A DNA stretch of 64,000 nt. Origin: Selaginella moellendorffii (Eukaryota; Streptophyta; Lycopodiopsida; Selaginellales; Selaginellaceae). Position 1 is the first letter of the stretch. Each line of letters begins with the position of its first letter. The notes beneath the pieces were generated by a model. It was not told where the DNA came from and did no database searches. It worked only from the letters and a program-made list of their open reading frames with translations. The DNA lies in NCBI RefSeq assembly GCF_000143415.4, contig NW_003314283.1, positions 505,495 to 569,494 of the forward strand, in the 5' to 3' direction. A program made the translations under genes and the position numbers. Shown in pieces: positions 24,401 to 34,158 of the stretch.

Positions 24401-25490
24401 TAATTTGACGTCCGGAATTAAAAATATTTTTGTGCCAGCCTTTGTCACCAAAAGGAAATATTAATGGGTAAACCATTGGATCACAATTATAATCAAGTGT
24501 TGAGATACATTTAGAATTGTTTACAGTTGGATATATACAAATTTCACGACTATGTGGGCGGTTCTCCATCATCACTAATAAACACAACAGCAACATCATT
24601 TGTCTAGGGAGCATTATAGCGTCGTGGATTAGTTCCTTCAGTTTTTAATAACATGTAAACACCACGTATAGGATAACCTGAAAGTGTAGTAGAACAAATT
24701 TCTTCTTGTTCCATTTCATACATCATTTTGAAAGCTTGAACATATGGGTTAACATGACGAAAGAGAGCATCAAGATGTTTAAGTGTGTTTGTCTCACAAC
24801 TTGAATTAAAAGGGTTTTCCTTTCTTATATCTGTAGCTTCTAGAGTGTCAAGCATATAAAGTTGTCCATAAGTTCGATATTGACCTTCAGAAGGATGTGC
24901 TGATACAATATTATGATATATTTGACCATGGATTTTAAAGCAATAAGGACCATGACCTTTTACAATATCAATATTAGAAGACATAGATGCAAAAGCAAGA
25001 GCACTATTGTAGTGTCTAATATTTGTTTTAAAATTAGAGTTCTTATTTTGCATGTAAAGTGAAAGTAAATCAAATGGTAAAGGTGAAATTGGAGGTAAAA
25101 TAACTTGGTTATTCTGGCAACACATTGAAGATTTTTCATCTTTAAAATGCAATGCATTACAAAAAGTACAAAGAAATGATAAACTACCAATATTAAATTT
25201 TATTATGTTAAAGTCATTATAAATGCTATGGCTTGCTAGTGTGGTATTCATAGGTGGGAGTGGTGGATTTAATATTGCTTGATATATATAATCATCATAA
25301 TGACATGCATGTAAGGTTCCAGATGCTTCTAACTGTCCAACTAATTGCTGTATATAATCATTATCATGATTATTTTGAACAGCTATAGTATGTGTATCAT
25401 GGTCAATCATAGTTTCAGAGGCATCTAAATCTCCATTAGATTGTTTACTATGTCGTATGGTTCTCAAAAGATGGCAGAGGCAAGGCATTT
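21475..25490 (-). pseudogene. Helitron Rep/helicase, decayed (N-terminal and central part)
   Basis: Minus-strand fragments occur in Helitron order. An N-terminal Cys/His-rich region lies at 25488-24604 (CTFCNALHFKDEKSSMCC). Next are PLIFPFGDKGWH (about 24,450) and the Rep part at 24224-23508 (SFGSGPRAMQQNYQDAMVIV, FITFTWNPKWPEI, FQKRGLPYCHFLGIL). Then come TLNTRYV-type and WDEI segments at about 23,300, and a helicase Walker A (FIDGPSGTGKTFLLNTF, about 22,440). Walker B (ILLWDEISIVHTHAF) lies near 22,200, and VIFTPLND...LCNGTRLI at about 21,550-21,770. The HUH position reads PYCHF instead of the usual His-hydrophobic-His pattern, so nicking activity is lost. Stops and frameshifts abound, and A+T is high. 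The gene continues at 16,422-16,020 beyond the gypsy insertion. Confidence 0.85.
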
Positions 25491-25514
25491 TCAGTCACTT
25501 TGATTATAGGTTTG

Positions 25515-25516
<2 letters not shown>

Positions 25517-25588
<72 letters not shown>
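25517..25588. repeat. (TA)n microsatellite
   Basis: Uninterrupted TA dinucleotides for about 72 bp, just upstream of the Helitron N-terminal coding region. Confidence 0.98.
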
Positions 25589-25591
<3 letters not shown>

Positions 25592-26730
25592 GAGTTTGTA
25601 TAGAAGTTTATGCAGAATAGAAATGCAGACTACAGTTGGATATATATAAATTTCACAACTATGTATGATCTAAAAGGAAAATATTAGACTTTTGTGAAGC
25701 ACACTCAAGAACAATGAAATAACTCCAATGTTGTGTTTACCAATCTCTGCCTCATAATCCACAGCTTTGCAATTTTGAGCTGCAAATCCAAGTGCTGCTC
25801 CTATGCCAGCATCAGGTTACTTGGCACAGCATCCCAGCACAGCATCGTTGAAACCGGCCCTCAAACTCTTGGAAACTGGAACTAAATTTTAGATTTGACG
25901 GAAGCAGTATCGGACAGAAAAAAATTCTCATTATAGAATACAAAGATATTCAAACTCGATCTCGATTTACCTTGATCTAAAAACGAAGCTAAACCAGGTG
26001 ATGCTTGCGGTGGTGCCTTCTGCTTCTTCTCTTTCAAGAGAATCTAGACATCAATGCTGTGCGGATTTCCAAAACTTCAAGAGTAGTGTTTGCTGGTGCA
26101 GCCACTCGATAGCCCTACATCAACTCGAAACACTTGGTTCCTACAAACAGAGTTGATCCCGAGCTGAAACAACAATCCCATCACCAAGGGATTCCTCGAG
26201 AGAATCCGGGGATGAAGAGGGAGTGTCCTTGATAATTGCTTTCTTGTAGGCCAAAGAGCTCGTGAGGCAGTGGCAAATAGGGATCAAAGCTTTGCTGAGT
26301 TGGAGATGAGCCAATTTGCCTCCCACAGTCCTGAGTTGATCCCAAGAGGAGCCTGGATTGTGTGCCCAACTACCATTTTGCTCGTCCCTGTTACTTACCA
26401 CACACAAGCTCTCACGGGAATGCCCACACAACCGTGTCTGAGCAGAGCAGTCATGGAGCCCTAGGAGTGCATGGCATAACACCTATCACCACGCCCCCTT
26501 CCCTTCCCAGCCATACATGCATCCCACCCATTGGCCGCTATAACATTGAGCCAATATTCCCACTAACCATGGCCACCAGCCTTGGCTTGAGCTTGGGCTG
26601 GCCTCCCCTTGCCGAGAACCATGGCTTCCGAGGTTGCCCTAGGCCTGGGATCGGACGACTGTGGGGGTGTGGGCTCTTCGTTCTTATTATTATAGATATT
26701 AGGGATTTTATTGCAAAAGTTTAGGACCAC
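25589..26730. other. Stretch without recognised gene
   Basis: AT-rich up to about 25,960, then G+C richer. A short piece at about 25,632-25,665 repeats Helitron sequence from 24,524-24,555. ORFs at 26141-26482 (minus) and 26362-26724 (plus) show no motif I recognise and look incidental. Confidence 0.5.
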
Positions 26731-26876
26731 TTACAGAAAATGTACATCTCAAGTAACTTAAAAACCCTAATTTATATACAAGAGCGAGTGGTTTAAATTA
26801 AAATAATCTAATGGCTACTAAAGTCCCATTATACTAATATTAGTATACAACATCATAACTGTACATTTGGACTTCA
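26731..26876 (-). repeat. 3' LTR of gypsy-2 (degenerate)
   Basis: Reverse complement of the gypsy-1 LTR with many transitions. Shared landmarks are AAAAACCCTAATTTATATAC and ATACTAATATTAGTATA. The outer end is truncated or too decayed to place exactly. Confidence 0.8.
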
Positions 26877-27680
26877 TCCTTTCGGAATAATGGAAGACCA
26901 TTAGGGTTTTCTTATAAATGGGTCAGGATTTGGAGGAACATCAGGAAGAGGCATCGGTGAATTTGTAGATGGCATCAATTGTTCTTGATCCCTTTATACG
27001 AAGCATTTCAACTGTTATACATGCATAATTTCTGGAGGATTAACCTGCTGAATGTCATGCTGAACCTCATAAACTTGCAGTCCAACTTGCTGCAACACTC
27101 GATACAATCCTTTCCACTAAGCAAGGAGCCATTTAGATAAACCACATATTGTAAGATGTGGAAAATAGACTAATACCAAATCATCCACTTTGTACTCTGC
27201 AAATGGATAATAATGGAAGTTGTAGCACTATTGTTGTCCCACTTGTACATCCCTTAGTGTTCAGTAGACTCTACTCAGACAAGTGGAAGAATGTTCATTA
27301 AATATTGATCCCATGACCTAACATCAGTAGCTCATGGCAATCGTGAAGGTAAACCCAACTCCGTTAGTAATATTAGATCATGATCATATAGGAGTTTATA
27401 TGGTGAATCACCAACAGAATTCTACACCCTTATGATATATGCATACCAAAAAGACTGCAAATAACTATCCCAATCCGAATGCTGAAAGTTCACATACTTT
27501 GCAATCATCCCCTTGATTGTCCAAACAAGCCATTCCACTAAACCGTTTGACTATGGATGATAAACACTCATGAAAGTGTGGTGTATCCCCAACCGAGACG
27601 TCAAAACATGAAATGCCTCAGCTATAAATGCGGGATCATTATTTGAAAGAATCCGCTTCAAACAAAAATGCTAGAACATC

Positions 27681-28103
27681 TGTAGCATATGTGATCATGG
27701 GATGAGATTTAAATATACTGTCACCATGGATCCTTGGAATCTTGGGGGATAAATGGGGATAAAATAGCCATTAAGGGCTCTCTTATTAAGCAATTGCCCC
27801 TTTTCCAGTTATCTTAAAGGGAGAGAGATAGAATGTGTTATATGTGGTATTAAAGCAAATGGCATGGGTTCAATTTTTATTGATTAGTGGCTACTTAAAA
27901 ATATAATATACCCTTGAGCAAGGTATATTTCTACCCCTAAATTTGAAATAGTTGGTCTACACAATGGTAGATTAAGTGCGGAAATGAAGGTCCTGGTTCC
28001 CCTTGAGGGATAAATAGGGATAAAATAGCCATTAAGGGCTCTCTCATCAAGTAATTACCTCTTTTCTAGTTAGCTTAAGGGGAGAGAGATAAAGTGCGCT
28101 ACA
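27681..28103 (+). mobile_element. TRIM-like miniature LTR element inside gypsy-2
   Basis: A 423-bp insertion in gypsy-2 integrase sequence has imperfect 5-bp flanks (ACATC/ACACC). An LTR-like direct repeat of about 85 bp (GGGATAAAATAGCCATTAAG or similar) occurs at 27,744-27,830 and 28,004-28,092. After the first copy, TGGTATTAAAGC at 27845-27856 resembles the initiator-Met primer-binding site. There is no coding capacity. The element starts TGTAGC and ends GCTACA. Confidence 0.7.
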
Positions 28104-29042
28104 ACACCACTTGATTGAGGAGGAAGTATCCAACAGCAGTTGCAGAGGTGCTAGCAAAAGCACCAACTTCCACCTAGCAAGTCAAGTAATCAGAAGCAAT
28201 AATAACATATTCATTGTCAGCAGCTAATTGTGGAAAAGATCAGATAAAATCAAAAGCAAGTAACTCAAATGGATGAAAAATTGCAATTGACTCCAACCAT
28301 CTTTCCCTAGCATGACGGGGAGTATTATGAGCTTGGCACCAAACGCAGTTACACACATACCAGATAACATCACGTCACATCTCTAGCCAATACAAAGACT
28401 TGTGCAGCTTCTTGGTCACACGACAATGTCCTATATGCCCACCTAGAATAGGAGAATCATAGTAGACATAAAGAAACTATGGAATAAAGATTGAAGGTAC
28501 CACTAGCTGTAAATGATTATTAGTATCCGTCTAAACAAAATAAAAAAAGATGTCTTTAAGGTGATATTGAAAATGTAAATGCCGGAATGGCAAGTCATTA
28601 ACAAATGATGCAGTATTCTCAAACCCATCTCGAAGCCTTTGAATTTATGGCTCAATCTTTTGATCTTCATGAACTTCATCAAAAAAAGGAAAATTTTGCT
28701 TTGCACTTTATGGACATTGAATGTTAAGTTTAACGTTGATTATAATATATGGCTTATTTATGCAATGGGATGGCATTGACTAGGAACACTCAGGCTCTCT
28801 TGCATCAACACACCTTCAAAACTAATATCAAAAGCATCTATGTGCAAAATAAAAAGTCAAGTGTAGTCAAGATACACCAAAACCGAAGGAGTCATCAATA
28901 ACTCTTTGAGATTCATGAACGCCCATTCACAATCTATAAACCAGATGAAAGATGATGTTGATGACTTCAATAATGTTTGTAACGGTGTAGTGTGATCAGA
29001 AAAATAATCCACAAAATGACCAAGATACTACACCTTGCCCAA

Positions 29043-30171
29043 TGTAGCGCACGTGGTTTTGACCCTTTATCCTATGGTGATTTACCATAGGATAACACCA
29101 CGAAACGGAACCTAAACCCTCTTTGTGCCACGTGACAGATGCCACATGTCACATGCCACGTGTCCATGCCACGTGTCCACAGGAACCCGAGGTTCAGGGC
29201 CTTGGGCCACTGAACGAAGGAACGGTGCCAAACTCCCAAGCATGGAGCCGAGGAGTGACAGAACCGAACCACGGAGCAACTCCCGAGCATAAAGCCCAAG
29301 GAGCGTAGGGACAGGAGCCCGGAGCGACTTGGAACAGTCCTGGAGCAACCAGCATCCCAATGCCAGGACCAGCACACAAAACGGAGCCAAACGGAGTCTG
29401 GCGCTATTTCGGCATACCGGTGGCCTAACGTGAGGATATGGGTACTCCACCAACTAGCATGGAATGGAGCTTGGGCTTAGACCCAAGCCGGACGCAGAAC
29501 AAGGACAGGCACGCAAGCGGGAGCTAGACTATGCCTCAGGTTGGTCGGCCATGCCCGACCTACCCACTATCCCTACTATACATTTGGAACCCCCCACAGC
29601 CCCCCCCCCTTGAGGAACACACGTTTTGGGCTTTCACCCCAAGCCTCCCTTAGTGTCAGGAGTTAGTCTTTGGGACAAGCTCGAAACTTAGATTGCGAAT
29701 TTGGACATGGGACGAACACCATTGTGTTCAGGACGATCTCTACATTCCGTAGATATGCCAAATGAGCAAATCTGGACACTTTCCATAAATAGCATTTAGG
29801 ACCGAAATGAGACTAACACAAAGGGCATGATAGCGAGGGTGTTTGGCAGACACGGTAAGCTATCATTTAGCAATATTGAGGGACCAAGCTCAATATCGCG
29901 GGGGTTCCCAACACTAGCAAGTGGAAGCCAACATCATGAGTTTCTCATCACCGTGTCAAGTATGCTTGACTTAATGACAACTTAGGATTTCCTTCCTTAG
30001 TGCCCTTCCGGTCTAAGTGCACATGTGATAACCAGTTTCTCAACTAGCTTAGGCGGAGACTGATAACGGGTCCAGCAATACCAACCTCCTGCCATCGTGG
30101 TAGTAAGGTAAAAGTGTCCGTAAGGACTGGTCGACAGGTAACTTTCGATACCCGAAGTCACATGCGCGACA
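29043..30171. mobile_element. Solo LTR (1,129 bp) inside gypsy-2
   Basis: Flanked by perfect 5-bp CCCAA target duplications (29038-29042 and 30172-30176). The termini are inverted-similar (TGTAGCGCACGTG and CATGCGCGACA). gypsy-2 pol sequence is continuous on either side. Internally there is no retroviral coding sequence, so a solo LTR is the best reading. Part of it (29,560-29,640) is the reverse complement of 47,110-47,200 in the composite element further right. Confidence 0.75.
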
Positions 30172-30578
30172 CCCAAGACCTGCTGCATATCATTCATAAA
30201 CTTTAGAGTAGAGAACTTTAAAATAACCATAAGTTTGTTAAGATCAACTTATAAACCCTCACGAGAAATATAATACTCAAGATAATTTATGTTCTTAGAC
30301 CCAAATATGCACTTCGACTACTTCAACTTTAAACCAACTTCCCGTAGCCAATCTAACACTTTACAAATATCACGAATGTGTTCCTCCCATATCCCCTCTG
30401 AGTGGATTAAAACATCATTGATGAAATCAGTAATCACCTCTAACATATCGCAAAGAACTTCGTCCATCATCTACTAAAAAGTTGCTAAAGCATTGTTCAA
30501 ACCAAATAGCATCACCAAGAACTTGTACAAACTAAACGGTGTATGAAAGCAGTCTTAGGAATATCTCTTTCAGCCATC

Positions 30579-30750
30579 TAAAAGAAAAGCGGAGCAAGAA
30601 CAACAGATTTCACTTCAACACACACATTGATTCATATATGGCTGTATATATATACAACTTCAATCAAACCGGAAATCACCAGAGATCTAATCATGATTTG
30701 GACTGCTTCTGATATGAATCCTCTTGCTTGTCGTGTTCATTATTCCTATA
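30579..30750 (-). repeat. 3' LTR of the copia element
   Basis: Matches 52478-52652, with shared core CTGTATATATATACAACTTC. Its outer base pair has mutated from TG to TA. Confidence 0.9.
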
Positions 30751-31830
30751 CTCCCCCTTCAAGCTAAGGGTGCTTGACACTCCAAGTTGATTCCTCAGCT
30801 TGATGAATGTGAGCTCTGAAAGTGGCTTGGTTAGAAGGTTTGCCAACTGATACTGTGAAGGAACGTATTCCAGGTGAAGATCTCCAGCTGCTACACGTTC
30901 GCGAATGAAGTGATGCTGCACGTCTATATGTTTCGTACGAGCATGAAACACAGGAATCTTTGACATGGGGATTGCACTTCTGCTGTTGCAATGCAGAATG
31001 GTCGCATCTGATTGCTGTTGATTGAGTTCTCCAAGTAATTGACAAAGCTAGATGATCTCCCTTGCTGCTGTACTGGCAGCTACGTACTCTGCTTCTGCAC
31101 TGGAAAGAGCAACCGTCATTTGCTTCTTGCTTCCCCATGAAACCGGAGCACGAGCAATTATGTAGAAAATTCTGGAGGTTGAATATCATGTATCCAAGTT
31201 GCCAACCCAATCTACATCGCAATAAGCTTGAACAAGTTTGGACTGACCTGAGCATTTGTAAACCAATCCATGAGCAGCTGTTCCTTTCAAATACCTCAAA
31301 ACTCTCTTCACCATCTGCCAATGATAACAACTTGGAGACTGCATGTATCGGCTGAGGAGACCGATGGCAAAGGAGATGTTGGGGCGAGTCATGTTGGCGA
31401 GGTAGAGTAGTCCTCCAACAAGCGATCGGTAGACCGAGGGCTGATCAAATAAATCATCCATCTTGCTTGTGAACTTGATGCTAGTGATGACTGGTGTAGC
31501 TACAAATTTGCAACTTGTCATGTTGAATTGGTTGAGAAGCTTCTTCACATATTGGTGCTGTGTGAGGGTGATTGTCCTGTCTACTTCATCCCTATCAACT
31601 TCCATCCCTAACAGCTGCCGCACAGCTCCTAAGTCCTTCATCACAAACCTGTCCATAAGCTTGATCTTCACATCCTTCAAAACAGTGTCGTTGTTGCTAA
31701 AAATCAAATAGTCGTTTAAGGAAATAAACTGCTATCACAACAAAGTGATCACCCTGCTGAAGAAGATATAGATTTCTATTGCTGTTCAACCTCTGCATAC
31801 CGAGATCCATAAGAAAAAGGTGAGGTGAGG
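30751..31830 (-). pseudogene. copia RT C-terminal part and RNase H remnant
   Basis: Minus-strand pieces read DLGAVRQLLGMEVDRDE, TQHQYVKKLLNQFNM, YRSLVGGLLYLANMTRPNIS and MVKRVLRYLKGT. RNase H pieces follow (AEYVA-type region, then KTKHIDVQHHFIRERV-like sequence and LANLLTKPLSELTF). The RT frame continues upstream to GDHFVVIAVYFL near 31,760, where it meets non-copia DNA at about 31,830. Frameshifts and stops are present. Confidence 0.85.
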
Positions 31831-32080
31831 GGGATAAGGACACCTATGTTCCGTTGTCATGGGCTCTTGGCCGGGAGGCTAACTTAGGCACACTACTAAG
31901 TGGGGGATGCCCCTAGAGATATGGTCAACAAGTTGTAGGATTAAAAAGAGATGTTCAATGTGGGCATCAAACTTTTTTTTATGGGTGTAGTTGTAAGGAA
32001 CCAACTCCCTGAGGTGTCGTAAGCTAAAGGATCCCCGAAAGCACGACCGAAATGATAAAGAGTTCATCGGATGGGACCGA

Positions 32081-32335
32081 GTCTGAGATCAAGTCCAAGG
32101 CCGACTTTAAGACCGAGTTCGAGATAGAGTCCAAGATCGAGTCTGAGGCCGACTCCGAGACCGAGTTCGAAATCTGAGATCGGGTCTAAGATCCAAGATT
32201 GGGTCCGAGACCGAGTCCGAGGTCAAGTCCGAGGTCGAGTCCGAGATCGGGTCCGAGGTCAGGTCCGAGACCGAGTCCAAGGTTGGGTCCAAGATCAAGT
32301 TTGAGATCAAATTTGAGATCGAGTCCAAGTACTAA
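32081..32335. repeat. Imperfect GAGTCC-type hexamer array (left part of composite)
   Basis: Repeated variants of GAGTCCGAGATCGAGTCC. Open frames across it are artefacts of the repeat. Equivalent arrays lie at 46,806-47,105 and, in the opposite sense, 47,926-48,391. Confidence 0.9.
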
Positions 32336-32525
32336 TATAGGCACCCCAAGGTACCACCGACATATCAGCCTATTACGCTAAGGCCATGCCCATTCACCTT
32401 GGTCACATTGGTGGTCTGACACCACCTACATTATAGTCCCGTCTCTCAAAGACTGGGTCATCTGTCCATGAGTGATCATCCTAGATCCACTCCTTAACAT
32501 CCTTAGGATGCCCACAAATATGGGG

Positions 32526-32529
32526 AATA
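32526..32529. repeat. Left target-site duplication (AATA) of the TIR element
   Basis: AATA directly precedes the left TIR and directly follows the right TIR (46192-46195). It is only four bases, so chance agreement is possible, but it is placed exactly at both TIR edges. Confidence 0.65.
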
Positions 32530-32553
32530 AAGCTCTATTTCGTTAAAGTGGGA
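32530..32553 (+). repeat. Left terminal inverted repeat, 24 bp
   Basis: Starts AAGCTCTATTTC and ends GTTAAAGTGGGA. It is the exact reverse complement of 46168-46191. Confidence 0.92.
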
Positions 32554-33189
32554 TTTATTCAGTAAAATGGGACTAGGTACAAATTTTCAAGTATTTGAAA
32601 ATGACGTGAAATTATATGTTTTTTGTCCAGGGGCTAGACATATCTGGGGCATGGTGACTAACACGGTGACTTTGTGTCCAGACTGAGTCCATCTGGTTGT
32701 ATAATAAATCTCATTGTCAAGGTGAACAAGTCGAATCTGAAGCTAAAGAAGAGCGATGGCATGCGCGCACACACTATTTGTTTGTTCATTGAGCGTGTGG
32801 TGAGCTTTCCAAGATGAACGTCATTCCTATTAGCCAGACATATAACTTAATGGTGAGAACATTTAGATATTATTCAATGTTATCTTTTTCTAACGAATCT
32901 AATTGTGAAGGTGTAGCAAGAGGCATTGCTAGTCTGGAGAAGTCATTTAACTCATTTGACCCTTAGTGTATTTTCATGAAACTAAATAACATTCATATTA
33001 TTAAGGAATTTCTCTAGTACCTTTTTTTTACGACATAAAGGCTTGCATTTCTTTCAAAGGTGATTTACTAAAAGGCCTGAGGGCACATGCCATTCTATTT
33101 CTCAGACCGGTATTAAGATATACTAGTGCAAAGGGAAAAAGGTATTTGGTGATCAAGTAAATGGCATGAGGGCACACGCCATTATAAGC

Positions 33190-33549
33190 CTAAGCGCTAG
33201 TGGACACCTCTTTTTTGGTACTCTCAGCGGTACTATCATCCTTCTCCGGGTCAGTTGTTTTGCTTTGGATTGTTGTCTCTGACGTTACTGGGGCGTTTTC
33301 GATAGTTGTTAATGTTGCCGTTTGTTCAGAAAAATGATCACCTGGAGTATAGTACAGGGAGTTTGGAAGACTTATATATTCTACATCTTCACCTATCTCC
33401 TTCTCCGTCTCCTTTTCTGCCTCACTTACAGATTTTGTGCTTGCCATGAGAACGCTCTTCACCCTAAAATATGGAGTTCGTTGTGTTATAAAAGGAAACC
33501 AACACACACGCTGCAAGGGAATGATGGTACATAAAGCACGTAAGCCCAC
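33190..33549 (-). other. Open frame downstream of the probable transposase, status unclear
   Basis: A 119-codon minus-strand frame ends in a hydrophilic, acidic, Thr/Ser/Glu-rich tail (MASTKSVSEAEKETEKEIGED... to STAESTKKEVSTSA). It could be an alternative 3' exon of the transposase gene or a small separate gene with its own ATG near 33,450. A palindrome lies directly after its stop. I see no domain. Confidence 0.3.
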
Positions 33550-34158
33550 AATATGGGTTTATGTGCCATTAATATGGGCCACACCCCATATTATTAGATT
33601 TATGCACGTGTGATTGGTAAATGCATATGTCACATCATCTTTGTTTTACCTCACACACTATATCAGGCCTAATGAACCATATCACATGTGCGCACATGCT
33701 ATATATATGGAGAAGTATTATACAAGGATAGAAATTCAATGCATGATTGTGGAGAGCAATGGCATGAAGCCACATGCTAAATAACATTTTAGAGAAAGAA
33801 TTAAAATAAAAACATGCAAACAGTACTAAGTGGACCAAGACTTAGAAGTGCACAATTGAATGAGGTATTTCTAATAAATACTTCACTCACCTCATATAGG
33901 AATGGCTACCACTCTCAAATGGCATATCGCCTCATGCCATCACCTCGCAATTTGTTATAACAATCCGATGAATTCATATTCGGCTTGTTCACCTTGAACT
34001 TTAAGTAAGATTTGCTAGAACAACTAAGAATTTATACTTGTTATTTGTATCATCTCACCTAGGAATGGCGTAAGGCCACATGCCATCATGCCTCCTCTAA
34101 TTCAGATTCGGATTGTTCACCTTGAAATAAAATACATTAGAAACTTAGTAAAGGAATA

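Larger units (their letters stand above)
26877..30573 (-). pseudogene. gypsy-2 pol remnant: integrase, RNase H and RT C-terminal part
   Basis: Minus-strand translation gives gypsy-1-like pieces with many stops, such as IKRLSHKFKGFEMGLRILHH (compare the decayed frame near 28,640) and MVILKFSTLKFMNDMQQVLG at about 30,230. It breaks at the RT box near 30,573, where the copia element was inserted, and resumes at 52,658. It is interrupted by the TRIM and the solo LTR. Confidence 0.8.

Noticed and set aside
26362-26724. 120-codon ORF and overlapping minus-strand ORFs
   Set aside because: Pro/His-rich composition without recognisable features, and it overlaps the decayed end of gypsy-2.
29110-29180. 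GCCACGTG/ATGCCAC repeats in the solo LTR as further palindrome copies
   Set aside because: They are short tandem ACGTG-box-like repeats lacking the 22-bp two-half-site structure.
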